Counted from the first letter of the stretch, positions 48,254 through 57,646 are shown. The stretch is DNA of 64,000 nucleotides from Streptomyces filipinensis (GCF_014649495.1 NZ_BMTD01000001.1:558001-622000); one strand, 5' to 3'. Made by a program: numbers and translations. Notes: generated by a model not told the origin, from the sequence alone.

Positions 48254-49102
48254 ATGGTCGTACGCGGGATCCTGGGGCGCCAGCGGCGCGAGTACAAGGC
48301 GCCGGAGCCGCACCCGTCCGGTGCGCGTGCGCCGAGGCTGCCGGGTGAACTCGTCCCCAACCACGTGGCGATCGTCATGGACGGCAACGGGCGGTGGGCC
48401 AAGGAGCGGGGCCTGCCGCGCACGGAAGGCCACAAGGTGGGCGCCGAGCGGGTGCTCGACGTCCTCCAGGGCTCCATCGAGATCGGTGTGCGCAACATCT
48501 CCCTGTACGCCTTCTCCACCGAGAACTGGAAGCGGTCGCCCGACGAGGTCCGCTTCCTGATGAACTTCAACCGGGACTTCATCCGGAAGACCCGCGACCA
48601 GCTCGACGGGCTCGGCATCCGGGTGCGCTGGGTGGGGCGCATGCCCAGGCTGTGGAAGTCGGTCGCCAAGGAGCTGCAGGTCGCCCAGGAGCAGACCAAG
48701 GACAACGACCTGCTCACGCTGTACTTCTGCATGAACTACGGCGGCCGGGCCGAGCTCGCCGACGCGGCGAAGGCACTGGCCGAGGACGTGAAGGCGGGCC
48801 GGCTGGACCCGGGGAAGGTCAGCGAGAAGACCATCCAGAAGTACCTGTACTACCCGGACATGCCGGACGTGGACCTGTTCCTGCGCCCCAGCGGGGAGCA
48901 GCGCACCTCCAACTACCTGCTCTGGCAGAGCGCGTACGCCGAGATGGTCTTCCAGGACGTGCTGTGGCCCGACTTCGACCGCCGTGACCTGTGGCGGGCC
49001 TGCGTCGAGTTCGCCTCCCGGGACCGGCGGTTCGGCGGTGCCGTCCCGAACGAGGAACTCCTCGCGATGGAAGCCGCGATGAGGGGTGACTCCACCTCGT
49101 AG
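48254..49102 (+). CDS. uppS: Isoprenyl transferase (undecaprenyl diphosphate synthase type)
   Basis: cis-prenyltransferase making the polyprenyl lipid carrier for cell-wall synthesis. [14 protein letters not shown] places catalytic Asp43; the later F-S-T-E-N-W-K-R and [19 protein letters not shown] motifs are complete. The 282 residues are typical of actinobacterial enzymes. It is 18 bp downstream of recO; the next region is a broken phosphatase. Confidence 0.95.
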   Translation: MVVRGILGRQRREYKAPEPHPSGARAPRLPGELVPNHVAIVMDGNGRWAKERGLPRTEGHKVGAERVLDVLQGSIEIGVRNISLYAFSTENWKRSPDEVRFLMNFNRDFIRKTRDQLDGLGIRVRWVGRMPRLWKSVAKELQVAQEQTKDNDLLTLYFCMNYGGRAELADAAKALAEDVKAGRLDPGKVSEKTIQKYLYYPDMPDVDLFLRPSGEQRTSNYLLWQSAYAEMVFQDVLWPDFDRRDLWRACVEFASRDRRFGGAVPNEELLAMEAAMRGDSTS

Positions 49103-50180
49103 CCACCGGGCCCCCGGTCGGCTTCGAGCCCGTCTTCACCGAGAACGTCTCGCGGCACGGCTCCCGTGCGGCGACGGACGGCGGGGACGCCGAGCTGATC
49201 CTCGCGCTGTGGGACAAGGCGCAGGAACAGGACCAACTCACCTCGAAGGGTGAGGAGTTCGGGCCGCAGGTGCGGTCGCTGACGGCCGCGATGGAGCAGG
49301 TCGGGTACGGCAACCTCAGCGGGCGCGGGTGGCAGGAGATGCGGGACACGGCGACGCGCCTGGAGCACCGGCTGCCCACCCTGTTCGCGCAGATCGCCGG
49401 CCAGGGCGAGAAGATCGACGTGGTCAGCTCCGGGCAGGGGCGGGCCGTCGACAGCGCCGGGGAGTTCACCGGGGCGCTCGCCGCGGCCGACCCGGCGCTG
49501 AAGCCGCTGATCGGGCAGACCCGCACCGACAGGGACCTGCTGTACTTCCACAAGGCGGCGGGCGGTGCGGCGTACCGCGACTACCTCGCGAACGACCAGC
49601 GGCTCAAGGACACCCTGAACGCGATCACCGACCAGCCCCGGACGCACGAGGCCGCGCGCGCCGTCCTGCGGCGGATCCTCAAGGAGCCGTTCACCGACCG
49701 GATCACCGACCAGACCGGCGCCGCCCAAGCCGTCTACGACCTGTACGCCCTTCTACGAGAAGGGTCCCGGGTTCTCCGACAGCGACATCACCTACCGGAT
49801 GGCGGACGTCCTGCTGGACGACTTCTTCCGGCAGGCTGAGGCCAAGCGGGCGGGGACCAGCGATCTCGGGGCCGAACTGCGCTTCACCCACGCCGAGGAG
49901 ATCATTCCGCTGGCCGCGCTGATGGGGCTGCCGGGCAGCACGGAACCGGCCACGCCGGGGGAGCCGTACACGTACGGCGACGATTCCTGGCGGGGCGCGG
50001 CGGTTGCTCCCCTGGGGGCGAACATCCAGTGGGACGTGTTCAGGAAGGGCGAGCGGTACCTGGTCCGCATGTCTCTACAACGAGCAGGAGACGGCCTTCA
50101 GGACAGGATGCCGTCCGATCGCCGAAGGCAGCGCGTTCTACGACCTCGACGAACTGGAGCGGTGCTTCGGGCGCGGCTGA
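49103..50180 (+). pseudogene. Degenerate histidine-type phosphatase gene
   Basis: The reading begins right after the uppS stop with F-E-P-V-F-T-E-N-V-S-R-H-G-S-R, the histidine acid phosphatase R-H-G motif, but no start codon or signal peptide is present. The frame is +1 to about 49750, then continues in frame +2 (F-Y-E-K-G-P-G-F-S-D-S-D through L-V-R-M), and again in frame +3 from about 50073 (L-Y-N-E-Q-E-T-A-F) to a stop at 50178. The proton donor motif T-H-A-E-E lies in the second part. Two frameshifts plus a missing 5' end mean no active enzyme is made, unless the sequence has errors. Confidence 0.88.
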
Positions 50181-50201
50181 CGCCGGGGCACCCCCGGGGG
50201 A

Positions 50202-50612
50202 TCAGCCCCCGGCACAGTCGGCGCACGTGCCGAAGATCTCCACCGTGTGCGCCACGTTGACGTAGCCGTGCTCCGCCGCGATCGCCTCGGCCCACTTCTC
50301 CACGGCCGGGCCCTCCACCTCCACCGCCTTGCCGCAGGTGCGGCAGACCAGGTGGTGGTGGTGTTCGCCGGAGGAGCAGCGGCGGTAGACGGACTCGCCG
50401 TCGGAGGTGCGCAGGACGTCCACCTCGCCGGCCTCGGCGAGGGACTGCAGCGTGCGGTAGACGGTGGTGAGCCCGACCGAGTCGCCCTTGTGCTTGAGCA
50501 TGTCGTGCAGTTCCTGCGCGCTGCGGAACTCCTCGACCTCGTCCAGGGCCGCCGCCACGGCTGCCCGCTGGCGGGTCGCGCGGCCCTTCACAGGCGGTCC
50601 AGCGGTCGTCAC
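50202..50612 (-). CDS. zur: Zinc uptake regulator, Fur family
   Basis: A 136-residue zinc-sensing repressor. The winged HTH is in the N-terminal half (V-G-L-T-T-V-Y-R-T-L-Q-S-L), and the metal sites are H-H-H-H-L-V-C-R-T-C-G and a C-terminal G-T-C-A-D-C pair for structural zinc. The GTG at 50612 has GAGGAGGCAAGG upstream. It is the last gene of the znuA-znuC-znuB-zur run, so it would regulate its own operon through the two Zur boxes. Confidence 0.9.
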   Translation of the reverse strand: MTTAGPPVKGRATRQRAAVAAALDEVEEFRSAQELHDMLKHKGDSVGLTTVYRTLQSLAEAGEVDVLRTSDGESVYRRCSSGEHHHHLVCRTCGKAVEVEGPAVEKWAEAIAAEHGYVNVAHTVEIFGTCADCAGG

Positions 50613-50675
50613 CCTTGCCTCCTCACGTCTCGCTTCTGCCCGGGCGGCCATTGTGCCAGCCCGGGCCGTCAGCGG

Positions 50676-51578
50676 TCAGACGCCGATCTCCTCCCCGGTC
50701 CCTCGCATGGCCGGAATCGTGCACTCGGCCGGGTCCCCGGCGGGGTGTGCGGCGGCCGCCGCGCGGGCGCGTCGGCGGGCCAGCGGGGTGGCCAGGGCCG
50801 TGAACGCCACGAACGCGGCGATGGTCAGCAGGACGATCGTCGCGCCGGGCGGGACGTCCTGGTAGTACGAGGTGATCGTGCCGCTGACCGCCACGCCGAC
50901 GCCGAGGGCGACGGCGATCGCGAAGGTCACCGCGAAGCTGCGGCTGAGCTGCTGTGCGGCGGCGACCGGCACCACCATGAGCGCGGAGACCAGGATCAGG
51001 CCGACCACCCGCATGGCGACGGTGACCGTGACGGCCGCGGTGACCGCGATGAGCAGGTTCAGGGCGCGCACCGGCAGCCCGGTGACCCGCGCGAACTCCT
51101 CGTCCTGGCTGACCGCGAACAGCTGGCGGCGCAGCCCGAGGGTGACCACGACGACGAACGCCGCGAGCACCGTGATCGCCGTGATGTCCGACGGGGAGAC
51201 CGTCGACAGGGAGCCGAACAGGTACGAGGTCAGGTTCGCGTTGGACCCCCCGGGCGCGAGGTTGACGAACATCACGCCGCCGGCCATGCCGCCGTAGAAG
51301 AGCATCGCCAGGGCGATGTCGCCGCGGGTCTTGCCGTACCAGCGGATCAGTTCCATCAGCACCGAGCCGAGCGCGGAGACGGCGGTGGCCATCCACACGG
51401 GCGAGGCGTGCAGCAGGAAGCCGAGGCCGACACCGGTCATCGCCACGTGTCCGATGCCGTCGCCCATCAGGGGCTGGCGGCGCTGGACGAGGTAGATGCC
51501 GATCGCGGGCGCGGTGATGCCGACCAGGACGGCCGCGATGAGCGCCCGTTGCATGAAGGCGTAGTTCAGGAGGTCCAT
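50676..51578 (-). CDS. znuB: Zinc ABC transporter permease
   Basis: Membrane subunit of 300 residues with 8-9 predicted helices (ABC-3 family). The segment L-M-G-D-G-I-G-H-V-A-M-T-G-V-G-L-G near residue 40 is typical of zinc/manganese permeases. The C-terminus is Ala/Arg-rich. It lies between znuC (15 bp) and zur (63 bp). Confidence 0.93.
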   Translation of the reverse strand: MDLLNYAFMQRALIAAVLVGITAPAIGIYLVQRRQPLMGDGIGHVAMTGVGLGFLLHASPVWMATAVSALGSVLMELIRWYGKTRGDIALAMLFYGGMAGGVMFVNLAPGGSNANLTSYLFGSLSTVSPSDITAITVLAAFVVVVTLGLRRQLFAVSQDEEFARVTGLPVRALNLLIAVTAAVTVTVAMRVVGLILVSALMVVPVAAAQQLSRSFAVTFAIAVALGVGVAVSGTITSYYQDVPPGATIVLLTIAAFVAFTALATPLARRRARAAAAAHPAGDPAECTIPAMRGTGEEIGV

Positions 51579-51593
51579 CAGCTCACAGGCCCC

Positions 51594-52373
51594 TCAGCTC
51601 AGCAGTCCGGTGCGGACCGGTTCGGTGTCCGCGGGTGCGTGCGGGTGTACGTGGTCGTGGCCGGGCAGGGCGTGCTGGCCGACCGCGTGCGGCGGCGGGC
51701 CGTCGTGCAGGACGCAGCCGTCGCGCAGCACGACCGCCCGGTCGATCAGGGGCTCCAGGGGCCCGAGTTCATGCAGGACCAGCAGGACCGTCGTACCGGC
51801 GACCACCTGCTCGCGCAGGGTCCGGGCGAGCACCTCCTGGCTGGCCAGGTCCACGCCCGCCATCGGCTCGTCCATGATCAGCAGTTCGGGCTCGGCGACC
51901 AGCGCGCGGGCGATCAGCACCCGCTGGTGCTGGCCGCCCGAGAGGGCGTTCACTGAGTCCCTGGCGCGGTCGGCCATGCCGACCAGTTCCAGGGCCCGGC
52001 GCACGGCCGCCCGGTCGGCCCGGCGGAACACACCGAAGCGGGTGCGGGAGAGCCGGCCCGAGGAGACCACCTCGGTGACCGTCGCAGGGACGCCGCCCGC
52101 GGCCGTGGTGCGCTGCGGTACGTAGCCCACGCGCGCCCATGCGCGGAAGGCGCGGCGCGGGGTGCCGAACAGCTCGATGGTGCCGCCGCTGACCGGTACC
52201 TGGCCGATGATCGTGCGGATCGCCGTGGACTTTCCGGAGCCGTTGGCGCCGAGCAGCGCGACGACCTCGCCGCGGCCGACGGTGAGGTCGATACCGCGCA
52301 GTACGGGGCGCGCGCCGAGTTCGGCGGTGACCCCGCGCAGGGCTATGACGGGTTCGCTGGGCCCACTGGTCAT
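51594..52373 (-). CDS. znuC: Zinc ABC transporter ATP-binding protein
   Basis: ATPase of 259 residues with Walker A G-A-N-G-S-G-K-S-T, signature L-S-G-G-Q-H-Q-R and Walker B L-L-I-M-D-E-P-M-A-G-V-D. The C-terminus is His-rich (G-H-D-H-V-H-P-H), which may buffer zinc. I chose the ATG at 52373, which has GGGAG upstream; an ATG at 52394 would add seven residues and overlaps the znuA stop. Confidence 0.92.
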   Translation of the reverse strand: MTSGPSEPVIALRGVTAELGARPVLRGIDLTVGRGEVVALLGANGSGKSTAIRTIIGQVPVSGGTIELFGTPRRAFRAWARVGYVPQRTTAAGGVPATVTEVVSSGRLSRTRFGVFRRADRAAVRRALELVGMADRARDSVNALSGGQHQRVLIARALVAEPELLIMDEPMAGVDLASQEVLARTLREQVVAGTTVLLVLHELGPLEPLIDRAVVLRDGCVLHDGPPPHAVGQHALPGHDHVHPHAPADTEPVRTGLLS

Positions 52374-52390
52374 CTCGTCTCCCGTGCTGC

Positions 52391-53350
52391 TCATTCGGTG
52401 CCCAGCGCCTGCTGGAGCGCCTTGAGGTTGGCCTGCTGGACGGAGAAGTAGTCCTTGCCGCGGGACTTGGCGGTGATGCCCTCGATCGGGTCCAGGACGT
52501 CCGTCCTCAGACCGGAGTCGTCGGCGAGGGTCTTCGCGGTCTTGTCGCTGACGAGCGTCTCGTAGAAGACGGTGGAGACGCCGTCGGTCTTCGCCGTCCG
52601 CTCCAGGTCCTTCACGCGTGCGGCGCTGGGCTCGGACTCGGGGTCGAGGCCGTTGATGGCCTCCTCGGTCAGGCCGTAGCGCTCGGCGAGATAGCCGAAG
52701 GCGGCGTGGGTGGTGACGAAGACCTTGGTCCTCGTGTGCGCCAGGCCGTCCCGGAACTGCCGGTCCAGGCCGTTCAGCCGCGCGACCAGGGCGGCGGTGT
52801 TCTTCTTGTAGTCGGCGGCGTGCTCGGGGTCGGCCTTCTCGAAGGCCTTGCCGACCCCCTGGGCGACCTGGGCGTAGCGCACCGGGTCGAGCCAGATGTG
52901 CGGGTCCTTGCCGCCGGCCTCCTCGCCCTGGTGGGTGTCGTGCGCGGCCGCGTGGCCGCCGACCTCGTTGCCGTGCTCCTCCAGCGTGGTCAGCGAGGCC
53001 GCGTCGATCTTCGTCCGCACCGGGGACTGGGCCACCGCGTCGTCGACGGAGGGCTGGAGGTTCTTCAGGTACAGCACGGCGTCGGAGTCCTGGAGCATCG
53101 CGATCTGCCGGGGGCTGATCTCCAGGTCGTGCGGTTCCTGGCCGGGGGTGGTCAGACTGGTGACGTGGACGTGGTCCCCGCCGATGCGCTCGGCGAGGAA
53201 GGCCATCGGATAGAACGACGCGACGACGTCGAACCTGTCCGTGTTGGCCGCGGCCGCCGTGCCCCCGGAGCAGCCGGTGAGGGTGCCGAGGCCGAGGGCG
53301 GTCACGGCGGTGGCCGCGACGGCGGGTATGAGGCGTCGTCGTACGTTCAT
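52391..53350 (-). CDS. znuA: Zinc ABC transporter substrate-binding lipoprotein
   Basis: Periplasmic-type zinc receptor of 319 residues, lipid-anchored through the lipobox L-T-G-C (about residue 27). Zinc ligands are His in H-D-L-E-I-S (about 74), H-I-W-L-D-P (about 144) and H-A-A-F-G-Y (about 209). A His/Asp/Glu-rich loop (about 115-140, E-E-H-G-N-E-V-G-G-H-A-A-A-H-D-T-H) is typical of ZnuA. The ATG at 53350 overlaps the end of a Zur box; an ATG at 53359 is also possible. Confidence 0.93.
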   Translation of the reverse strand: MNVRRRLIPAVAATAVTALGLGTLTGCSGGTAAAANTDRFDVVASFYPMAFLAERIGGDHVHVTSLTTPGQEPHDLEISPRQIAMLQDSDAVLYLKNLQPSVDDAVAQSPVRTKIDAASLTTLEEHGNEVGGHAAAHDTHQGEEAGGKDPHIWLDPVRYAQVAQGVGKAFEKADPEHAADYKKNTAALVARLNGLDRQFRDGLAHTRTKVFVTTHAAFGYLAERYGLTEEAINGLDPESEPSAARVKDLERTAKTDGVSTVFYETLVSDKTAKTLADDSGLRTDVLDPIEGITAKSRGKDYFSVQQANLKALQQALGTE

Positions 53351-53364
53351 GACAGTCATTTTCA
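53350..53364. promoter_or_regulatory. Zur box 1, overlapping the znuA start
   Basis: TGACAGTCATTTTCA, a 7-1-7 match to the streptomycete Zur consensus, with its left end at the first base of the znuA ATG. Zur bound here with zinc would block transcription of znuA-znuC-znuB-zur. Confidence 0.8.
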
Positions 53365-53371
53365 ACAAAAA

Positions 53372-53386
53372 TGGAAACCGTTGTCA
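53372..53386. promoter_or_regulatory. Zur box 2
   Basis: TGGAAACCGTTGTCA, a second 7-1-7 match, 7 bp from the first box. Tandem boxes suggest tight or cooperative repression. It lies over 120 bp from glyS on the other side. Confidence 0.72.
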
Positions 53387-53511
53387 ACAACGGTCCGGGG
53401 TGGTGCGGGAGCGGGGGACGATTTGGTCGTGGGGGAGCCTGCGCCGGTAACCTGAATCATTCGCTGGAAGCATCTCGCTTCAACGCCCGTCGTCGTAATG
53501 AAGAGAGCACC

Positions 53512-54894
53512 GTGGCCGCCGACAAGATCGACACCATCGTCAGCCTGAGCAAGCGCCGTGGCTTGGTTTTCCCGTGCAGTGAGATCTACGGCGGACAGCG
53601 TGCCGCCTGGGACTACGGGCCGCTGGGTGTCGAGCTCAAGGAGAACATCAAGCGTCAGTGGTGGCGCTACATGGTGACGTCGCGCGAGGACGTGGTCGGC
53701 ATCGACTCGTCCGTCATCCTGGCCCCCGAGGTCTGGGTCGCTTCCGGCCACGTCGCCACCTTCACGGACCCGCTGACCGAGTGCACCGCGTGCCACAAGC
53801 GGTTCCGCGCCGACCACCTGGAAGAGGCGTACGAGGAGAAGAAGGGTCACGCCCCGGCGAACGGTCTGGCCGACATCAACTGCCCCAACTGCGGCAACAA
53901 GGGCCAGTTCACCGAGCCCAAGCAGTTCTCGGGTCTGCTGTCGACGCACCTCGGCCCGACGCAGGACAGCGGCTCGGTCGCCTACCTGCGCCCGGAGACC
54001 GCCCAGGGCATCTTCACCAACTTCGCCCAGGTGCAGACCACCTCGCGCCGCAAGCCGCCGTTCGGCATCGCGCAGATGGGCAAGTCCTTCCGCAACGAGA
54101 TCACGCCCGGCAACTTCATCTTCCGCACCCGCGAGTTCGAGCAGATGGAGATGGAGTTCTTCGTCAAGCCGGGCGAGGACGAGAAGTGGCAGGAGTACTG
54201 GATGCAGCAGCGCTGGAACTGGTACACGGGCCTGGGCCTGCGCGAGGAGAACATGCGCTGGTACGAGCACCCGAAGGAGAAGCTCTCCCACTACTCCAAG
54301 CGCACCGCCGACATCGAGTACCGCTTCCGGTTCGGCGGCAGCGAGTGGGGCGAGCTGGAGGGTGTCGCCAACCGCACCGACTACGACCTCGGCGCCCACT
54401 CCAAGGCCTCCGGCCAGGACCTCTCCTACTTCGACCAGGAGGCCGGCGAGCGCTGGACGCCGTACGTCATCGAGCCGGCGGCGGGTGTCGGTCGCACCAT
54501 GCTGGCCTTCCTGCTCGACGCCTACGTCGAGGACGAGGCGCCGAACGCCAAGGGCAAGATGGAGAAGCGGACCGTGCTGCGGCTCGACCACCGCCTCGCC
54601 CCGGTGAAGGTGGCCGTCCTCCCGCTGTCCCGCAACCCCGAGCTGTCGCCCAAGGCCAAGGGCCTCGCCCAGGCGCTGCGGCAGAACTGGAACATCGAGT
54701 TCGACGACGCCGGTGCCATCGGCCGCCGTTACCGCCGTCAGGACGAGATCGGTACGCCGTACTGCGTGACCGTCGACTTCGACACGCTGGAGGACAACGC
54801 CGTCACGGTGCGCGAGCGGGACTCCATGAAGCAGGAGCGCGTGTCGCTGGACCAGATCGAGGGGTACCTGGCCCAGCGCCTGCTCGGCTGCTGA
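53512..54894 (+). CDS. glyS: Glycyl-tRNA synthetase (class II, dimeric type)
   Basis: Charges tRNA-Gly. The 460-residue enzyme has the class II motif 2 F-R-N-E-I-T-P and motif 3 G-V-G-R-T-M-L region, plus a Cys4 zinc element C-T-A-C-H-K-R-F...C-P-N-C-G in an insertion, and a C-terminal anticodon-binding domain (about 350-460). The start is GTG after AAGAGAG. It is divergent from znuA and ends at a strong terminator. Confidence 0.96.
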   Translation: MAADKIDTIVSLSKRRGLVFPCSEIYGGQRAAWDYGPLGVELKENIKRQWWRYMVTSREDVVGIDSSVILAPEVWVASGHVATFTDPLTECTACHKRFRADHLEEAYEEKKGHAPANGLADINCPNCGNKGQFTEPKQFSGLLSTHLGPTQDSGSVAYLRPETAQGIFTNFAQVQTTSRRKPPFGIAQMGKSFRNEITPGNFIFRTREFEQMEMEFFVKPGEDEKWQEYWMQQRWNWYTGLGLREENMRWYEHPKEKLSHYSKRTADIEYRFRFGGSEWGELEGVANRTDYDLGAHSKASGQDLSYFDQEAGERWTPYVIEPAAGVGRTMLAFLLDAYVEDEAPNAKGKMEKRTVLRLDHRLAPVKVAVLPLSRNPELSPKAKGLAQALRQNWNIEFDDAGAIGRRYRRQDEIGTPYCVTVDFDTLEDNAVTVRERDSMKQERVSLDQIEGYLAQRLLGC

Positions 54895-54923
54895 GGCCTG
54901 AGGTAACGCTTCAGCCGCCCTTC

Positions 54924-54968
54924 GCCCACCCACCCATCCGACCCGTCGGCTGGGTGGGTGGGCTTTTT
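54924..54968 (+). terminator. Rho-independent terminator of glyS
   Basis: Perfect 13 bp stem (54924-54936 with 54951-54963, GCCCACCCACCCA) with an inner CCGAC/GTCGG stem and a following run of six T. It is the strongest terminator in the window. Confidence 0.93.
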
Positions 54969-54983
54969 TGTGCCCAGCCCAGC

Positions 54984-55022
54984 CCGGCCGGCCTGGCCGG
55001 CCGGCCTGGCCGGCCGGCCAGG
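54984..55022. repeat. Three tandem 13 bp GGCCGG-rich units
   Basis: CCGGCCGGCCTGG repeats exactly at 54984-54996 and 54997-55009, then with one change (A for T) at 55010-55022. The units contain the palindrome GGCCGGCC. Confidence 0.9.
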
Positions 55023-55049
55023 GACGCCCGGCGGGTTACAAAGATGGAA

Positions 55050-55071
55050 TGACAGATATTGAAATCTGTCA
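55050..55071. promoter_or_regulatory. Palindromic operator upstream of the aldo/keto reductase
   Basis: TGACAGAT (55050-55057) and ATCTGTCA (55064-55071) are perfect 8 bp arms around ATTGAA, 23 bp before the start codon. A TetR-family gene lies downstream in the same direction, so it is the likely binding protein. Confidence 0.72.
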
Positions 55072-55093
55072 GCTGTCATGGCAGGGTGAAGGC

Positions 55094-56104
55094 ATGACGA
55101 TGCGAACCCGAACCCTCGGAACCACCGGCCCCCAGGTCTCCGCCCTCGGCCTCGGCTGCATGGGCATGTCCGCGCTCTACGGCGACGCCGACCGCGCGGA
55201 GTCCATCGCGACCGTCCACGCCGCCCTGGAGGCGGGGGTCACCCTGCTGGACACCGGCGACTTCTACGCCATGGGACACAACGAGATGCTGATCGGCGAG
55301 GCCCTGCGCACCGCCCCGGCCGCCCGCCGCGAGCAGGCCCTGGTCAGCGTGAAGTTCGGCGCCCTGCGCGACCCGGACGGCAACTGGAGCGGCTACGACG
55401 GCCGCCCGGCCGCCGTGCGGAACTTCGCCGCCTACTCCCTGCAGCGCCTCGGCGTCGACCACATCGACGTCTACCGGATCGCCCGCCTCGACCCGGACGT
55501 GCCGATCGAGGAGACCGTCGGCGCGATCGCCGAACTGATCGAGAAGGGGTACGTCCGGCACGTCGGCCTGAGCGAGGTCGGCGCCGAGACCATCCGGCGG
55601 GCCGCCGCCACCGCCCCGGTCGCCGACCTGCAGATCGAGTACTCGCTGATCTCCCGCGGCATCGAGCGGGACATCCTGCCCACCACCCGTGAGCTGGGCA
55701 TCGGCGTCACCGCGTACGGCGTCCTGTCGCGCGGGCTGATCTCGGGCCACTTCGCCCGCGACCGGCAACTGGCCGCGAACGACTTCCGCGCCCACTCGCC
55801 CCGCTTCCAGGGCGAGAACCTCCGGCACAACCTGAACCTGGTCGAGGCCCTGCGCAAGATCGCCGAGCAGAAGGGCGTGACGGTCGCGCAGACCGCGATC
55901 GCCTGGGTGCTCTCGCGCGGCGAGGACATCGTGCCCCTCGTCGGGGCCCGCACCCGCGAGCGGCTCGGCGAGTCGCTGGGCGCGCTGGACGTGACCCTGG
56001 ACGCCGCCGAGCTGGCGGCGATCGAGGAGGCCGTACCGGCGGACGCGGCGGCCGGCGACCGGTACCCGACCGCGCAGCTGGCCCACCTCGACAGCGAGCG
56101 CTGA
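55094..56104 (+). CDS. Aldo/keto reductase
   Basis: NADPH-dependent oxidoreductase of 336 residues with the AKR TIM barrel. G-L-G-C-M-G-M-S near residue 18, the catalytic Asp/Tyr segment D-T-G-D-F-Y-A-M-G-H-N-E and the substrate-side I-E-Y-S-L-I-S-R-G-I-E are visible; the usual catalytic K is in V-S-V-K-F-G. A His replacing the common H in Q-x-H is not seen (V-Y-R-I-A-R), which is frequent in this subgroup. ATG chosen at 55094, downstream of the operator; 55100 is also possible. Confidence 0.9.
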   Translation: MTMRTRTLGTTGPQVSALGLGCMGMSALYGDADRAESIATVHAALEAGVTLLDTGDFYAMGHNEMLIGEALRTAPAARREQALVSVKFGALRDPDGNWSGYDGRPAAVRNFAAYSLQRLGVDHIDVYRIARLDPDVPIEETVGAIAELIEKGYVRHVGLSEVGAETIRRAAATAPVADLQIEYSLISRGIERDILPTTRELGIGVTAYGVLSRGLISGHFARDRQLAANDFRAHSPRFQGENLRHNLNLVEALRKIAEQKGVTVAQTAIAWVLSRGEDIVPLVGARTRERLGESLGALDVTLDAAELAAIEEAVPADAAAGDRYPTAQLAHLDSER

Positions 56105-56130
56105 CCGGGACGCCGGGTACGGTCTAGGGC

Positions 56131-56727
56131 ATGGCACCGACCAGCGAGACCCTGACCGCCGAGCGCATCCTCGAAGCGACCGAGGAGGTGCTGCGCCGGC
56201 ACGGCCCGGCCAAGGCCACCGTGGTCGACGTGGCCCGCGCGCTCGGCGTCAGCCACGGCAGCGTCTACCGGCACTTCCGCACCAAGGCGGCCCTGCGCGA
56301 AGCGGTCACCAAGCGCTGGCTGGACCGGACGTCGGAGAAACTCGCGGTCATCGTCGACCGGGACGAAAGCCCCGAGGAGCGGCTGCGCGCCTGGCTCGGG
56401 GCCCTGTTCGAGGCCAAGCGGCACAAGGCCGGGGACGACCCCGAACTCTTCGCCACGTACACGGTGCTGACCGACGAGAACGGCACGGTGGTCGGGGAGC
56501 ACATCGCCGACCTGACCGCGCAGCTGACCCGGATCATCACGGCAGGGGCCGGGTCGGGCACCTTCCCGGTGCCCGACCCGGCCGCCGCGGCACGAGCCGT
56601 CTTCCAGGCCACCGGCCGTTTCCACGACCCCTGTCACGCCCGGGAATGGACCGCTCCCGGCGTCGACGAGGAGTTCACGGCCGTCGTGGACCTGCTGATA
56701 CGGGGGCTCAGCTCACCTTCACGGTGA
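56131..56727 (+). CDS. TetR-family transcriptional regulator
   Basis: A 198-residue repressor with the N-terminal HTH A-L-G-V-S-H-G-S-V-Y-R-H-F-R-T-K-A-A-L-R (about 38-57) and a helical ligand domain. It is 26 bp after the aldo/keto reductase and probably binds the TGACAGAT palindrome ahead of it, giving feedback on both genes. The stop overlaps the convergent secreted gene by 20 bp. Confidence 0.9.
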   Translation: MAPTSETLTAERILEATEEVLRRHGPAKATVVDVARALGVSHGSVYRHFRTKAALREAVTKRWLDRTSEKLAVIVDRDESPEERLRAWLGALFEAKRHKAGDDPELFATYTVLTDENGTVVGEHIADLTAQLTRIITAGAGSGTFPVPDPAAAARAVFQATGRFHDPCHAREWTAPGVDEEFTAVVDLLIRGLSSPSR

Positions 56728-57142
56728 CGGTGGGCGAGTGGACCTTTCCGTGCATCGTCGCGCTGGCGACGCGCAGCTTCTCCGTGCCCGTCGTGTTGAG
56801 CTTGGCGGTGAGGGCGTAGGAGCTGCCGGTCTTGACCTTGGCGGTCGCCTTCAGCGGGACCCACTTGCCGTTCTTCTCATGCTGGAGCACCAGCGGGGAA
56901 CCGACTTTCAGGCCCTTGGTGCGGCCCGTGAACTTCACCGTGTCACCGGCCTTGACCGAGGTCTTGTCGGCCGTGATGGTGATCGATGCCATGGCGCTGG
57001 TGGGACTGCTGGTGGGACTGCCCTTGGGGCTGGGCTTGCTGGCGGCGAAGGCTCCGGCCGTCCCGCCGGAGAGCAACGCCACGGACAGGGCGCAAGCGCC
57101 CAGCGTACGGCCGTAGCGGTGGTGGCGGAGTACCGAGGTCAT
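56708..57142 (-). CDS. Small secreted protein with Ig-like domain
   Basis: A 144-residue protein with a Sec signal (about 1-34, ending A-F-A-A), a Ser/Pro/Thr/Lys linker and a compact beta domain (I-T-I-T-A-D-K-T-S-V-K-A-G-D-T-V-K-F-T-G-R-T), as in bacterial Ig-like folds. There is no anchor, so it is probably released or wall-associated. The ATG at 57142 has GGAG-type spacing; upstream frame extension lacks support. Confidence 0.75.
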   Translation of the reverse strand: MTSVLRHHRYGRTLGACALSVALLSGGTAGAFAASKPSPKGSPTSSPTSAMASITITADKTSVKAGDTVKFTGRTKGLKVGSPLVLQHEKNGKWVPLKATAKVKTGSSYALTAKLNTTGTEKLRVASATMHGKVHSPTVTVKVS

Positions 57143-57277
57143 GTTCGTCTCCTGTCGCTCGATGAACCTTTCCCAGGCTGACCCGGCTCTGGGAAAGCGG
57201 CCACTCGAGACGGGCCGCAGCGCGCCCCTCGGTTGGGTAGGAGCGCAGGTCAAGCAGGGTGCTGACGGCCCAGCTTC

Positions 57278-57502
57278 TCACCTTGACGACTGCCGGGCCG
57301 TGGCCGGATCGACCGTCGCCTGGTGGACCTCGGCCAGATGCTCCTCCGCCTTCAGCCACGGCAGGAACTGGGCGCCTCTGCGCCAGCCGCACGTGTCACA
57401 TCTGATGGTGCGCTGTATCCCCGCGCGCAGGACCCGGACGACGTGCTCCCGGCCGTGGTGGTCCCAGCGGCTGACCTTGCTCGTGCTGCTGCCCTGCGGC
57501 AT
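57278..57502 (-). CDS. Small C2H2-like zinc-finger protein
   Basis: A 74-residue basic protein with R-C-D-T-C-G-W-R (Cys pair) and, 16 residues on, E-E-H-L-A-E-V-H (His pair), a C2H2-like spacing. Function unknown. It stands alone between the secreted gene and pqqE, on the same strand as both. Confidence 0.68.
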   Translation of the reverse strand: MPQGSSTSKVSRWDHHGREHVVRVLRAGIQRTIRCDTCGWRRGAQFLPWLKAEEHLAEVHQATVDPATARQSSR

Positions 57503-57646
57503 GACGCCTCCCGCCTCCTCGGATCCGGCACCCGACCGGGACAGGAGTGTGCAGCAAGACGAACATCAACAGGGGGAGCTTCACCCGGAGTTGTCCAACC
57601 CGTGGCCTCGGCCCGGGCGGTCCCGCGCGGCCACGCCTGCGCCGGT

